Assembly (NCBI GenBank): GCA_045039925.1
Contig: CP108400.1
Coordinates: forward strand, 3,472,001-3,536,000
Length of the DNA: 64,000 bases
Direction: 5' to 3'
From: Yinghuangia sp045039925
Lineage (GTDB): Bacteria; Actinomycetota; Actinomycetes; Streptomycetales; Streptomycetaceae
Position numbers and translations under genes: made by a program. The notes beneath the pieces are model-generated. The model worked only from the letters and a program-made list of their open reading frames with translations, did not search any database and was not told the DNA's origin. The stretch's first letter is position 1. The number at the start of each line of letters is the position of its first letter. Below, in pieces: positions 1-8,085 of this stretch.

Positions 1-34
1 GGCCGCCTCCGACCTGTTGCGCCGCAGGTCGCGG

Positions 35-919
35 TCAACGTCCCAGCAGAGCCCGGGCCTTCTGCACCTGGCCGGTGATCACCGCCGCGTACGGTGCGGC
101 GTCGGGCGGCGCGTCGCCCGGGTACACGAATTGCGCCGTCGTGGCCCCGAACCGTACGAGCACCACAGTCTCGACGCGCGTCCCCGCCCCGCTCCGCACG
201 GTCACCCGGTAGGCCGCCGTCTCGTCCCCCGCCAACGGCGCGCCGTCGACCGGAGCCACCGACCACTGCTCCGGGGCCGATGCCCCGGCGTGCACCGCGA
301 AGCCCGCCGCGCACCCGGCCATCGCCCGGTCCAGGTCGGGCAACAGGGCCGCGCCGCGGTCGTCGCGGTGGCTGGACAGCGTGACGCCCAGGCGCACCGC
401 GCCGGGCTTCGCGGAGTCCACGTACTCGCGGTGCGCCCACGCCTCCGGAGCGCCCCCGTCGAACGCCGACACCTGCGCGAACACCGCGCACTCGGGCCGG
501 TCCGCGGCCGGAACCGCCGGGCTCGCGCCTCCGCCCTTGGCCCGGTCGGGCCCGTCGACGCGCAGTCCGCTCTCGGCCAGTTCCGCCTGCGCCAGCAAGG
601 CTGCTGTCAGCTGGGGCACCGTCGCCGGGCCGGGCGGCGGGGCGGGCGGCTTGCCGGGGGCCGAACTACCCCTGCCCTCGCCGGCCTTGCCTGTCACGAC
701 CGGCCTGACCGGTGTCGGCTCGCTCTTCGGCGGCGCCGGGGTGCCGGCCTCGGGATCGACGGTCGGCCCCGGTACGCCCGACTGCTGCCCCGCAGCGGCC
801 GCGCCGCCCCCGCCTCCCCCGCTGTCGCTGTCACAGGCGCTCACGCCCAAAAGAACGACGCCGAGCAGCACAACGCCCGGGCCGGGCACGGCAAATCGGG
901 ACAGCCTGATCGTGCGCAC
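35..919 (-). CDS. secreted lipoprotein, function unknown
   Basis: A 294-residue predicted lipoprotein read from a GTG start at 919. The N-terminus has Arg residues, a Val/Leu-rich core and a lipobox GVSAC that places the lipid-anchored Cys at residue 29. A Gly/Ala/Pro-rich stretch of about 65 residues follows, then a compact domain of about 200 residues with the pattern LTAALLAQAEL near its start and two Cys (PECAVF and AGCAAGF) that could form a disulfide. The same layout recurs in the lipoproteins at 27354-28064 and 28235-28984, so the three look like distant paralogues. The domain recalls extracytoplasmic sensor domains of PknH type, but that is inference. The insertion sequence ends only 84 bp upstream of the start, so its promoter may have been displaced or replaced. 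Confidence 0.8.
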   Translation of the reverse strand: MRTIRLSRFAVPGPGVVLLGVVLLGVSACDSDSGGGGGGAAAAGQQSGVPGPTVDPEAGTPAPPKSEPTPVRPVVTGKAGEGRGSSAPGKPPAPPPGPATVPQLTAALLAQAELAESGLRVDGPDRAKGGGASPAVPAADRPECAVFAQVSAFDGGAPEAWAHREYVDSAKPGAVRLGVTLSSHRDDRGAALLPDLDRAMAGCAAGFAVHAGASAPEQWSVAPVDGAPLAGDETAAYRVTVRSGAGTRVETVVLVRFGATTAQFVYPGDAPPDAAPYAAVITGQVQKARALLGR

Positions 920-1003
920 GGTGAACCCCCCGGTCCGTCGGCGAATGCGTACCCCCGCGAACGAAGGTACGGGGTCCGCGGAGCCGCCGTACGTCAGTTC
1001 CGC

Positions 1004-1025
1004 CCTAGATGAATGAGTCCAAGGG
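1004..1025. repeat. left terminal inverted repeat of the IS
   Basis: A 22-bp sequence identical to the reverse complement of 1994-2015. It marks the left end of the IS982-like element. Confidence 0.92.
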
Positions 1026-1066
1026 TTCGCCTGCGGGCATGAAGCGAGGGCGTCCAATGTCAGTGT

Positions 1067-1981
1067 GTGAAGACAGACGTGGACACCCTCGCAACTGCAC
1101 TCTATGTCAAGGTCGATGACGCCTTGAAGGCTTCGCCGGATCTGGCGCCGCGGCGTCCGAAGGTCGGGATCGCCCCCACGCTCGGCGACGCTGAACTGGT
1201 CACCCTCGCGGTGATGTCGGCGCTGCTCGGCTACACCTCCGAGCGGCGCTGGCTGCGCCGCGTCGACCGCGACTTCCGCCACCTGTTCCCCTACGTGCCC
1301 GGGCAGTCCGGTTACGGCAAGCGCCTGCGCGCCGCGTCCGCCCTGCTCACCGCCGTGATCCGGTCGCTGGCGACGGACACGACGCTGTGGAGCGACGACG
1401 TGTGGCTGGTCGACTCCACCCCGGTCGGGTGCGGCTGCTCCCGCGAGACCGCCAAGCGCTCGGACCTGGCCGGCTGGGCCCAGTACGGCTACTGCGCGTC
1501 GCACTCGCGGTACTTCTGGGGCCTGCGCCTGCACCTGGTCTGCACCCTCGGCGGGCTGCCGGTCCTGTTCGCGCTCACCGGCGCCAAGGCCGACGAACGC
1601 GAGACCCTGCGCGACATGCTCGACACCGCACCCGACGTCCTCGCCTCCCACCCCGGCCAGACGATCATCGCCGACAAGAACTACTACGGCCGCGAGTTCG
1701 AGCACGACCTCACCGAGCGTGACCTGGTCCTCTTGCGACCGGCCCGCAAGGGGGAGCCCGAGCGGGCCGGAGCACACCTGTTCAAACCACTGCGGCAGGT
1801 CATCGAGTCGATCAACCAGACCTTCAAAGGCCAGCTCGACCTGGAACGACACGGCGGCAAGAGCCCCGCCGGGGTGGCCGTTCGGGTGCTCACCAGGATC
1901 CTGGCCCTCACCGCAGCGATCTGGCACAACGACAAGACCGGACAACCGATCAAACGATCACTGACCGCCTACGATCACTGA
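1067..1981 (+). CDS. IS982-family DDE transposase
   Basis: This 304-aa protein starts at GTG 1067, 63 bp inside the left terminal repeat, and stops 12 bp before the right one. It catalyses cut-and-paste transposition of its own element. The DDE triad can be placed in the segments WLVDSTPV, IIADKNYYG and QVIESINQTFKG. The overall form, with an N-terminal helical region, a central RETAKRSDLAGWAQYGYC stretch and the end SLTAYDH, matches IS982-type transposases common in streptomycetes. There is no frameshift or internal stop, so the enzyme should be functional. A GTG at 1079 is a possible alternative start. Confidence 0.92.
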   Translation: MKTDVDTLATALYVKVDDALKASPDLAPRRPKVGIAPTLGDAELVTLAVMSALLGYTSERRWLRRVDRDFRHLFPYVPGQSGYGKRLRAASALLTAVIRSLATDTTLWSDDVWLVDSTPVGCGCSRETAKRSDLAGWAQYGYCASHSRYFWGLRLHLVCTLGGLPVLFALTGAKADERETLRDMLDTAPDVLASHPGQTIIADKNYYGREFEHDLTERDLVLLRPARKGEPERAGAHLFKPLRQVIESINQTFKGQLDLERHGGKSPAGVAVRVLTRILALTAAIWHNDKTGQPIKRSLTAYDH

Positions 1982-1993
1982 CCGCAACAACAC

Positions 1994-2015
1994 CCCTTGG
2001 ACTCATTCATCTAGG
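1994..2015. repeat. right terminal inverted repeat of the IS
   Basis: A 22-bp perfect inverse copy of the left end (1004-1025), located 12 bp after the transposase stop codon. Confidence 0.92.
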
Positions 2016-2041
2016 TGAGTCCGGCGTACGTCAGCCGTACG

Positions 2042-3358
2042 TCAGTCCGTTTCGGGGCGCTCGTCGTCCCCGTCGCCGCCGTCCGGGCGCGGCGCCCGCT
2101 CGACGACGATCGTGCCGACCTGGTTCCGGCGCCCCGACGGCCGGTCGGCGGTCAGCCGCAGCCCCTCGACCTCGGCCGTCGCCCCCGGGATCGGCACCCG
2201 GCCGAGCTGCTTGGCCAGCAGCCCGGCGACCGTCTCGACGTCCTCGTCGTCCAGTTCCAGGCCGAACAGGTCGCCCAGTTCGTCGACCGGCAGGCGCGCG
2301 GTCACCCGGAAGCGGCCGTCGCCCAGCTCCTCGACCGGGTGCGTCTCGCGGTCGTACTCGTCGGTGATCTCGCCGACGATCTCCTCGAGGATGTCCTCGA
2401 TCGTGACCAGCCCTGCCGTACCGCCGTACTCGTCGACGACGATCACCATGTGGGTGCGGCTCGCCTGCATCTCGCGCAGCAGGTCGTCGGCCGGCTTGCT
2501 GTCCGGCACGAACGTCGCCTGCCGCATGAGCGACCCGACCTGCTCGTGCGCCCACCGGTCGTCGGCACCGCCGACCGCGTGCTCGGCCAGGTCCTTGAGG
2601 TACACGATGCCGACGACGTCGTCCTCGTTCTCGCCGATCACCGGGATGCGCGAATAGCCGCTGCGCAACGCGAGGCGCAGCGCCTGCCGCACCGTCTTGT
2701 GCCGCTCGATGAACACCATGTCCGGGCGCGGCACCATGACCTCGCGCACGATGGTGTCGCCGAGTTCGAGCACGGAGTGCAGCAGTTTGCGCTCCTCGTC
2801 CTCGATCAGCGACTCCTTCTCGGCGAGGTCCACGAACGCGCGCAGCTCCGCCTCGGACGCGAACGGCCCCTCGCGGTAGCCCTTTCCGGGCGTGACCGCG
2901 TTGCCGATCAGGATCAGCAGCGGCGGCAGCGGGCCCAGGATGCGGGCCAGCACGATCAGCACGGGCGCGCCCGCGATGCCGACCGCGATGGGGTGCTGGC
3001 GGCCGATGGTGCGCGGCGAGACGCCGACGACGACGTACGACACCACCACCATGACGCCGATGGACGCCAGCACCGCCTGCCACGTCGCGTCGAACCCGTC
3101 GTAGAAGACGACCGACACCAGCACGGCCGCGGAGACCTCGCAGGCGACCCGGATCAGCAGGGCCAGGTTGAGGTAGCGCGCGGGGTCGCGGACGACCGTG
3201 AGCAGGCGCTCGGCGCCGCGCCGGCCGGTGCGTACCAGCTCCTCCACCCGCGGGCGCGAGATGCGCGCGAGGGCCGCCTCCAGGCACGCGAACAGCCCGG
3301 CCACGACGACGAGGACGACTGCCCCGACGACGAGCCGGAAGACCTCGTCAGAGGACAC
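2042..3358 (-). CDS. CorC/HlyC-type membrane protein (DUF21-CBS-CBS-transporter domain)
   Basis: A 438-aa protein with a GTG start. Residues 1-160 form the DUF21 membrane region with several hydrophobic helices. Residues about 200-330 are a CBS-domain pair (TIVREVMVPRPDMVFI, YSRIPVIGENEDDVVGIVYL, VVDEYGGTAGLVTIEDILEE). The last 85 residues match the CorC_HlyC domain (RFRVTARLPVDELGDLF). Relatives are called hemolysin-like, but the family acts in Mg2+/Co2+ efflux or magnesium homeostasis and haemolysis is not implied. It starts 45 bp after ybeY and belongs to the phoH-ybeY operon, an arrangement shared by many actinobacteria. Which ion it handles cannot be read from the sequence. Confidence 0.9.
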   Translation of the reverse strand: MSSDEVFRLVVGAVVLVVVAGLFACLEAALARISRPRVEELVRTGRRGAERLLTVVRDPARYLNLALLIRVACEVSAAVLVSVVFYDGFDATWQAVLASIGVMVVVSYVVVGVSPRTIGRQHPIAVGIAGAPVLIVLARILGPLPPLLILIGNAVTPGKGYREGPFASEAELRAFVDLAEKESLIEDEERKLLHSVLELGDTIVREVMVPRPDMVFIERHKTVRQALRLALRSGYSRIPVIGENEDDVVGIVYLKDLAEHAVGGADDRWAHEQVGSLMRQATFVPDSKPADDLLREMQASRTHMVIVVDEYGGTAGLVTIEDILEEIVGEITDEYDRETHPVEELGDGRFRVTARLPVDELGDLFGLELDDEDVETVAGLLAKQLGRVPIPGATAEVEGLRLTADRPSGRRNQVGTIVVERAPRPDGGDGDDERPETD

Positions 3359-3403
3359 CGCGTGCCCCGTCCTTCCGTCCGACCATCTGTCTCCGACCGG
3401 GCA

Positions 3404-3868
3404 TCAGGACGCCGCGCCGCGCCGATCACGCCACGCGTCGAGGATCTCGCGCTGGAGACCGAACATCTCGCGCTCCTCGTCGGGCTCGGCGTGGTCGTAG
3501 CCGAGCAGGTGCAGCACCCCGTGCACGGTGAGCAGCTGCAACTCGTCGTCCGTCGTGTGCCCGGCGGCCTTGGCCTGGCGGGCCGCGACCTCCGGGCACA
3601 GGACCACGTCGCCGAGCAGCCCCTGCGGCGGGTCCTCGTTGTCCTTGCCGGGACGCAGTTCGTCCATCGGGAACGACATGACGTCCGTCGGCCCCGGCAG
3701 GTCCATCCACGTGATGTGCAGCTGCTCCATGGCGGCCTCGTCGACGATGACGACGGACAGCTCGGCGAGCGGGTGGATGCGCATCCGGTCCAGGGTGAAG
3801 CGGGCCACGTCCACGATGCCGTGCTCGTCGAGCTCGTACCCGGACTCGTTGGCGATGTCGATGGACAT
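3404..3868 (-). CDS. ybeY: endoribonuclease YbeY (rRNA maturation factor)
   Basis: A 154-aa metal-dependent endoribonuclease that matures the 3' end of 16S rRNA and helps in ribosome quality control. The zinc-binding signature HGVLHLLGYDH is intact at about residues 115-125, and the family motif PTDVMSFPMDE occurs near residue 60. The length is typical. The start codon is only 5 bp after the phoH stop, so translation is probably coupled to PhoH, its usual operon partner. No anomalies were seen. Confidence 0.96.
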   Translation of the reverse strand: MSIDIANESGYELDEHGIVDVARFTLDRMRIHPLAELSVVIVDEAAMEQLHITWMDLPGPTDVMSFPMDELRPGKDNEDPPQGLLGDVVLCPEVAARQAKAAGHTTDDELQLLTVHGVLHLLGYDHAEPDEEREMFGLQREILDAWRDRRGAAS

Positions 3869-3873
3869 GGCCG

Positions 3874-6084
3874 TCAGTTCACATCCCGTTCTGCGTTGCT
3901 CGTGCTGGTGGTGCTGTGGATCTGTGCGCGTCGCCCGCGCGACCGCGGGACGTCGTCCCGCTGCCGTTCGGCGTCGAACCTGCCGTACGCGTCGACGATG
4001 CGCCCGACGAGCTGGTGCCGCACGACATCCTGGCTGCTCAGCATGCAGAACTCGATGTCGTCCACGCCGTCCAGGATCCGCCGCACCACGCGCAGCCCGC
4101 TCTCCGTGCCGTTCGGCAGGTCGACCTGCGTCACGTCACCGGTGACCACGATCTTCGACCCGAACCCGAGCCGCGTCAGGAACATCTTCATCTGCTCGGC
4201 CGACGTGTTCTGCGCCTCGTCCAAAATGATGAACGCGTCGTTGAGCGTGTTGTGCGTCAGCAGGTAGTCCTGGGTGACGTACAGCGAGTCCTCGGCGGCG
4301 ACCTGGATGCAGACCGACTCCTCGCGGCCCGCCGGTTCGATGCTGTCGATGAACCGCATCGGACGCCCGCCCCCGCCGGCCGCGTGGTACGCGTCGCGCT
4401 TGCGCGTAAGCCGGAACGGCTCGATGCCTTCGGGAAGGCGGATGTCGACGATGTGGGCGTCACGCCGGTGTACAACCGGACGCCCGTTCGCCTGCCCCGG
4501 CTTACGACCCAGCGCATGCCTGCGGCGCGTGTACGCGACGCCGCCGAGCGACTGGACAAGACCGACGACGTCGTCACGCAGCATGATCGACGTGGTCGTG
4601 TATTGGATACGGCAGGTGCGATCCCGCTGGGTGACCGGCCCCCCGTCAGAGTCCAGGAGTCCTTGGAGGACCGCCAGCCGCACGTCAGCCGAGTTGTTCA
4701 GGTAGACGTCCGGGACGAACTTCGAGTGCGAGCGCGCGCCGAACAGGTCGAGAGCGCGCAGCATCCCCGTCACCGGGTTCTCCAGCGTTACGACATCACC
4801 GGAGGACTTGACCCGGTTGAGCGTGTAGTCAACTCCCTTCTTGTGGCGAACTGTCACCCCCGGCAGAGCGGCCTGAAGTGCATCCGCCAGCTCTTGGTCC
4901 GCGGTCGCGAACGCAGGAGTGGTGGCCCCGGTCAGGCAGCCGTCGCCGAGCAGTAGACCCAGCGCGTACGGGTCCATCGGGACCGTCTGCTCGGGCATCG
5001 ACACCGGGGCCGTCAGCATCGGCAGCTCGTAGCGCCGTGCGTGCGCGGCGCGGAGGTTGCCGATCATGTCCTTGGTCTCAAGTACGCGCCACGGCTTGCC
5101 GCGTCGGCGGTCCGCCGCGGTCCTTACCGTCCACAGGTGCTCACCGCAGCAGAGGGTCCAGGAACCGTCCTGCGCAGTGAGGCGGTAGATGTCCTTCTCG
5201 CCCTGCGGGTACACGCCGAGGACCGGCGTCGGCTCGCCGTTGGAGCCGATGACCAGGTCACCGACCTGCAGGTCCCCGATGGGGCGCCAGCCAGCCGGCG
5301 TCAGGACGTTGGTGAACGTCGGCATCGCCCTACCGCGCATGTAGGCGAGGGGGGCGACCTCGATGGTTCCGGCGGCCATGAGGCGCGGGATGGAGTCGGG
5401 GTCGATCATGTCGTGCAGCGCGTCGTAGAGCGGGCGCAGGTACGGGTCGATCTTCTCGTACAGGGTCCCGGGCAGGAACCCGAGGCGCTCGCCGGCCTCG
5501 ACCGCGGGGCGCGTCAGGATGATGCGGTTGACCTGCTTCATCTGGAGCGCCTGCACGGCCTTGGCCATCGCCAGGTACGTCTTGCCGGTACCGGCCGGGC
5601 CGATGCCGAAGACGATGGTGTGGCGGTCGATGGAGTCGACGTACCGCTTCTGGTTGAGGGACTTGGGGCGGATGGTGCGCCCGCGGTTCGACAGGATGTT
5701 GAGGGTGAGCACCTCGGCGGGCGCCGCGTCGCCGCCGGAGCGGAGCATCGCGATGGAGCGCTCGACGGCTTCGGTGCTGAGCGGCTGGCCGGTGCGCAGG
5801 ACGAGCATCATCTCGTCGAACAGGCGCTTGACGAGGTCGATGTCGTCGGCGGGCCCGGAGGTGTTCACCTCATTGCCGCGCACGTGGATGTCGACGTCGG
5901 GGAACGCGTCCTCGATCACCCGGAGCAGGGAGTCGCCGGAGCCGAGCAGCGCGACCATCGGGTGCTTCGCCGGGATCACGATCTTTGCCTGGGCCTGTTC
6001 CGGGCCCTGCTCCTCGGGCTGTGCGGCGCCGGTGGGCTCGTTGCCGTTGCGCCCGGTACCGCGAGCGTGTCGTGTGGAAGCCAT
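3874..6084 (-). CDS. phoH: PhoH-like ATPase interrupted by an intein
   Basis: The precursor has 736 aa; removal of a 360-aa intein (residues 253-612) would leave a 376-aa PhoH protein, normal for the actinobacterial family. The extein has an N-terminal KH-like region, the Walker A segment GIGPAGTGKTY near residue 161, the conserved TRPAVEAGERLGFLPG, and, after the intein, the Walker B segment AFIILDEAQN. PhoH proteins are cytoplasmic ATPases linked to RNA metabolism and work with YbeY, encoded 5 bp downstream. I chose ATG 6084 because the sequence before it, open to 6303, has no family similarity. The intein lies between MRGR and TLNDAF, just before Walker B, so an unspliced protein should be inactive. 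Confidence 0.95.
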   Translation of the reverse strand: MASTRHARGTGRNGNEPTGAAQPEEQGPEQAQAKIVIPAKHPMVALLGSGDSLLRVIEDAFPDVDIHVRGNEVNTSGPADDIDLVKRLFDEMMLVLRTGQPLSTEAVERSIAMLRSGGDAAPAEVLTLNILSNRGRTIRPKSLNQKRYVDSIDRHTIVFGIGPAGTGKTYLAMAKAVQALQMKQVNRIILTRPAVEAGERLGFLPGTLYEKIDPYLRPLYDALHDMIDPDSIPRLMAAGTIEVAPLAYMRGRAMPTFTNVLTPAGWRPIGDLQVGDLVIGSNGEPTPVLGVYPQGEKDIYRLTAQDGSWTLCCGEHLWTVRTAADRRRGKPWRVLETKDMIGNLRAAHARRYELPMLTAPVSMPEQTVPMDPYALGLLLGDGCLTGATTPAFATADQELADALQAALPGVTVRHKKGVDYTLNRVKSSGDVVTLENPVTGMLRALDLFGARSHSKFVPDVYLNNSADVRLAVLQGLLDSDGGPVTQRDRTCRIQYTTTSIMLRDDVVGLVQSLGGVAYTRRRHALGRKPGQANGRPVVHRRDAHIVDIRLPEGIEPFRLTRKRDAYHAAGGGGRPMRFIDSIEPAGREESVCIQVAAEDSLYVTQDYLLTHNTLNDAFIILDEAQNTSAEQMKMFLTRLGFGSKIVVTGDVTQVDLPNGTESGLRVVRRILDGVDDIEFCMLSSQDVVRHQLVGRIVDAYGRFDAERQRDDVPRSRGRRAQIHSTTSTSNAERDVN
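4249..5328 (-). other. class 3-type intein with LAGLIDADG endonuclease (within phoH)
   Basis: A 360-residue intein inserted exactly between Arg and Thr of the PhoH motif MRGR/TLND. Residue 1 is Ala rather than Cys or Ser. The block B segment CGEHLWTV carries His64 and Trp66, block F (ESVCIQVAAEDSLYV) carries Cys340, and the C-terminus ends T-H-N (358-360) followed by Thr as +1 residue. Trp in block B, Cys in block F and Thr in block G form the WCT triad that defines class 3 inteins, where the block F Cys replaces the N-terminal nucleophile. Two LAGLIDADG-like helices (ALGLLLGDG at 122-130, LQGLLDSDG at 221-229) show a homing endonuclease of the dodecapeptide type. The frame is intact, so splicing is expected. 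Confidence 0.9.
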
Positions 6085-6240
6085 GGGCGGCCTGACGGCC
6101 TGATCACGCCTACTTTCCGTTGCTCGGGGTGACAGTTGTGTCCTGGGGCAATGGTAGCTCTTTGCCCTTGACGCGCTCTTGAGGTTTTCGCCCCGATGAT
6201 CATGCTTTCCCGGCCGTCCGCCTCGGTACGCCGGGGCGGG

Positions 6241-6270
6241 GTCGGCGGGGGTCGGCGGGGGTCGGCGGGG
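6241..6270. repeat. 10-bp tandem repeat, three copies
   Basis: Three exact copies of GTCGGCGGGG lie head to tail directly before the tRNase Z stop codon, in the 187-bp gap between phoH and rnz. They are probably replication-slippage repeats; no function is evident. Confidence 0.85.
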
Positions 6271-6271
6271 G

Positions 6272-7186
6272 TCAGTGGCGCTTGGGGACGGGGATGCGGT
6301 CAAGATCGGCGGCCACCGCGATGTCGCCGTCGAAGTGGCGGCGGGCGTCGGCGAGGAACGCGGCGGGGTCGGTGTAGCGCTGCGAGAAGTGGGTCAGGAC
6401 CAACAGGCGCGCACCCGCTTCGCGGGCGGTGGCGGCGGCCTCGCCCGCGGTCATGTGGCCGTGCGCCCGGGCGAGGTCGGCGTCCTCGTCGAGGAACGTG
6501 GACTCGCAGACCAGCATGTCGGCGTCCTGGGCGAGCTCGGCCACGGCGTCGCAGCGGCGGGTGTCCATGACGAACGCGAACTTCTGGCCGCGGCGGACCT
6601 CGCTCACCTCGTCGAGGGTCACGACGCGGCCGCCGGCCTCGACGGCGCCTTCGCGTTGCAGGCGGCCGACGTCGGGGCCTGCGATGCCGAGTTCTCGCAG
6701 GCGTTCGGGGAGCATGCGGCGGCCGTCGGGTTCCACGAGGCGGAAGCCGTACGACTCGACGGGGTGCGAGAGCCGCCGCGCCTCCAGCGTGAGGCCCGAC
6801 AGGGGTGCGGTGGCCGCCTCGCCGTCCAGCGGGTGTTCGCGCAGTGTGGCGGCCTCGTGGAAGGCGCTGGCGTGGTGCAGCCGGTCGAAGAAGTGCTGTC
6901 CGGACGCCGGGAAGTACGCGGTGACCTCGTGCGCCACCCGGTCCAGGTTGATGCGCTGGATGACCCCCGGCAGGCCGAGGCAGTGGTCGCCGTGGAAGTG
7001 CGTGACGCAGATGCGGGTGATGTCGGTGGCCGCGACCCCGGCGTACAGCATCTGGCGCTGGGTGCCCTCGCCCGGGTCGAACAGGATGCCTTCGCGGTCC
7101 CAGCGCAGCAGGTAGCCGTTGTGGTTGCGGTGCCGGGTGGGTGCCTGGCTGGCGGTGCCGAGGACGACGAGTTCGCGTACGGACAT
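6272..7186 (-). CDS. rnz: ribonuclease Z (tRNA 3'-processing endonuclease)
   Basis: A 304-aa metallo-beta-lactamase-fold nuclease that removes 3' trailers from tRNA precursors. The zinc motif THFHGDHCLGLPG is intact, preceded by the FDPGEGTQRQ motif of tRNase Z, with later ligands in FVMDTRRC and LVLTHFSQRY. The length fits bacterial short-form enzymes. I start at ATG 7186 (MSVRELVVLGT); an upstream ATG at 7222 would add 12 residues with no counterpart in the family and would overlap the divergent VOC gene. The gene is divergent from that VOC gene with only 34 bp between starts, so the promoters overlap. Confidence 0.95.
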   Translation of the reverse strand: MSVRELVVLGTASQAPTRHRNHNGYLLRWDREGILFDPGEGTQRQMLYAGVAATDITRICVTHFHGDHCLGLPGVIQRINLDRVAHEVTAYFPASGQHFFDRLHHASAFHEAATLREHPLDGEAATAPLSGLTLEARRLSHPVESYGFRLVEPDGRRMLPERLRELGIAGPDVGRLQREGAVEAGGRVVTLDEVSEVRRGQKFAFVMDTRRCDAVAELAQDADMLVCESTFLDEDADLARAHGHMTAGEAAATAREAGARLLVLTHFSQRYTDPAAFLADARRHFDGDIAVAADLDRIPVPKRH

Positions 7187-7220
7187 GCGCCCATTCTCCG
7201 ACGCTCGGTAAGGTCGCGGC

Positions 7221-7583
7221 ATGCCCGGCGCCCGCGTGGACTCGATCGTCGTCTACACGACGCGCGTGGAGGCGTGCCGCGAGTTCTATGCGGGCCTGGG
7301 CCTGGAGTTCACGCGCGAGCGGCACGGCAAGGGCCATGAGCACTACGCCGCGGTCCTGGACGGGGGCGGGGTGTTCGAGATCTACCCGGCCACCCCGGCG
7401 CGGGTCACCGGCGCGCTGCGGATCGGCTTGGTCGTCGAGGGCACCGGGCTGCCGCCGGGCCGGCGGACGTTGCGCGACCCGGACGGCAGGACGGTCGTCG
7501 TCGGCCCGCCGGAGGCGGTTGCCCCGGAGGGAGTTGCCCCGGAGGTAGTTGCCCCGGAGGGGGTTACCCCGGAGGCCAGGTGA
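7221..7583 (+). CDS. small VOC/glyoxalase-like protein with a repetitive tail
   Basis: A 120-aa protein of the vicinal oxygen chelate type: a single glyoxalase-like beta-alpha-beta module (VDSIVVYTTRVEACREFYAGLGLEF, EIYPA, GRRTLRDPDGRTVVVG). One module usually dimerises to make a metal site; the substrate is unknown. The last 22 residues are four copies of a five-residue unit of the type (G/V)VAPE encoded by 15-bp tandem DNA repeats. These run into the 3' end of the convergent HIT gene, which overlaps by 20 bp. The tail is probably disordered and a recent expansion. Confidence 0.75.
   Translation: MPGARVDSIVVYTTRVEACREFYAGLGLEFTRERHGKGHEHYAAVLDGGGVFEIYPATPARVTGALRIGLVVEGTGLPPGRRTLRDPDGRTVVVGPPEAVAPEGVAPEVVAPEGVTPEAR
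7515..7574 (+). repeat. 15-bp tandem repeat, four copies, coding
   Basis: Four 15-bp units (core GTTGCCCCGGAG) encode the VAPE-type repeats at the end of the VOC protein. The last unit overlaps the stop codon of the convergent HIT gene. The units differ by one to three bases. Confidence 0.85.
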
Positions 7584-7926
7584 GGCCGCGGCCGCCCATC
7601 ACGTGGGCGTGTACGTGGAACACCGTCTGCCCCGCACCCGCGCCCGTGTTGAAGACGACGCGGTAGCCGGTCTCGTCGATGCCCTCGCCGGCCGCCACCG
7701 CGGCCGCCTCGGCCAGCAGCGTGCCGGCCAACTCCGGCTCGGCCGCGCCCAGTTCGCCGGCGTTCGCGTAGTGCGCGCGCGGGATGACGAGGATGTGCGT
7801 GGGCGCCTGCGGGTTGATGTCGCGGAAGGCGACGAAGTCCTTCGTCTCGCGGACCACCGTGGCGGGCACGTCGCCGGCCACGATCTTGCAGAACAGGCAG
7901 TCCGCCTGGGCTTCCCCGGCCGCCAT
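7564..7926 (-). CDS. HIT-family purine nucleoside phosphoramidase (HinT-like)
   Basis: A 120-aa histidine-triad hydrolase that cleaves AMP-lysine or other nucleoside phosphoramidates. The HxHxH motif HVHAHVMGG lies near the C-terminus and the segments CLFCKIVAGDVPA and THILVIPRAHY are typical of HinT. I start at ATG 7926 because GGAGG lies 6 bp upstream; the ATG at 7938 would put that ribosome site inside the coding region. The rsmE gene lies upstream on the same strand. The stop codon overlaps the repetitive tail of the convergent VOC gene. Confidence 0.92.
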   Translation of the reverse strand: MAAGEAQADCLFCKIVAGDVPATVVRETKDFVAFRDINPQAPTHILVIPRAHYANAGELGAAEPELAGTLLAEAAAVAAGEGIDETGYRVVFNTGAGAGQTVFHVHAHVMGGRGLTWPPG

Positions 7927-8085
7927 GCGTACCTCCATCTGAATGCTGGTTGGGCGCGATCGTATCGGCTGCGTCGTGCCGCGGCCGGGCGGTTCCGGGG
8001 GCAGGCGGTGCGAGCAGTTGGGCGCGGGAGGGCCGCGCCGCGCGGGCGGCTTCGGCCGGGCGTCGGCCGGCGTCAGGCGGGCGGC

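Larger units (their letters stand above)
1004..2015 (+). mobile_element. IS982-family insertion sequence, intact
   Basis: A 1012-bp element bounded by perfect 22-bp terminal inverted repeats (1004-1025 and 1994-2015, outer end CCTAGATGAATGAG). A single transposase gene fills most of it. The element sits between two minus-strand genes, downstream of the CBS-domain protein and upstream of the lipoprotein gene. The flanks AGTTCCGC (left) and TGAGTCCG (right) give no clean target duplication. Identical ends and an uninterrupted transposase suggest recent insertion or maintained activity. Confidence 0.9.

Noticed and set aside
996..2025. Target-site duplication of the IS
   Set aside because: Flanks share only imperfect, offset similarity (AGTTCCGC and AGTCCGGC), not an exact direct repeat at the element borders.
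2015..4267. 750-codon plus-strand frame opposite the phoH-ybeY operon
   Set aside because: Low-complexity Arg/Asp-rich translation antisense to three well-supported genes; a shadow.
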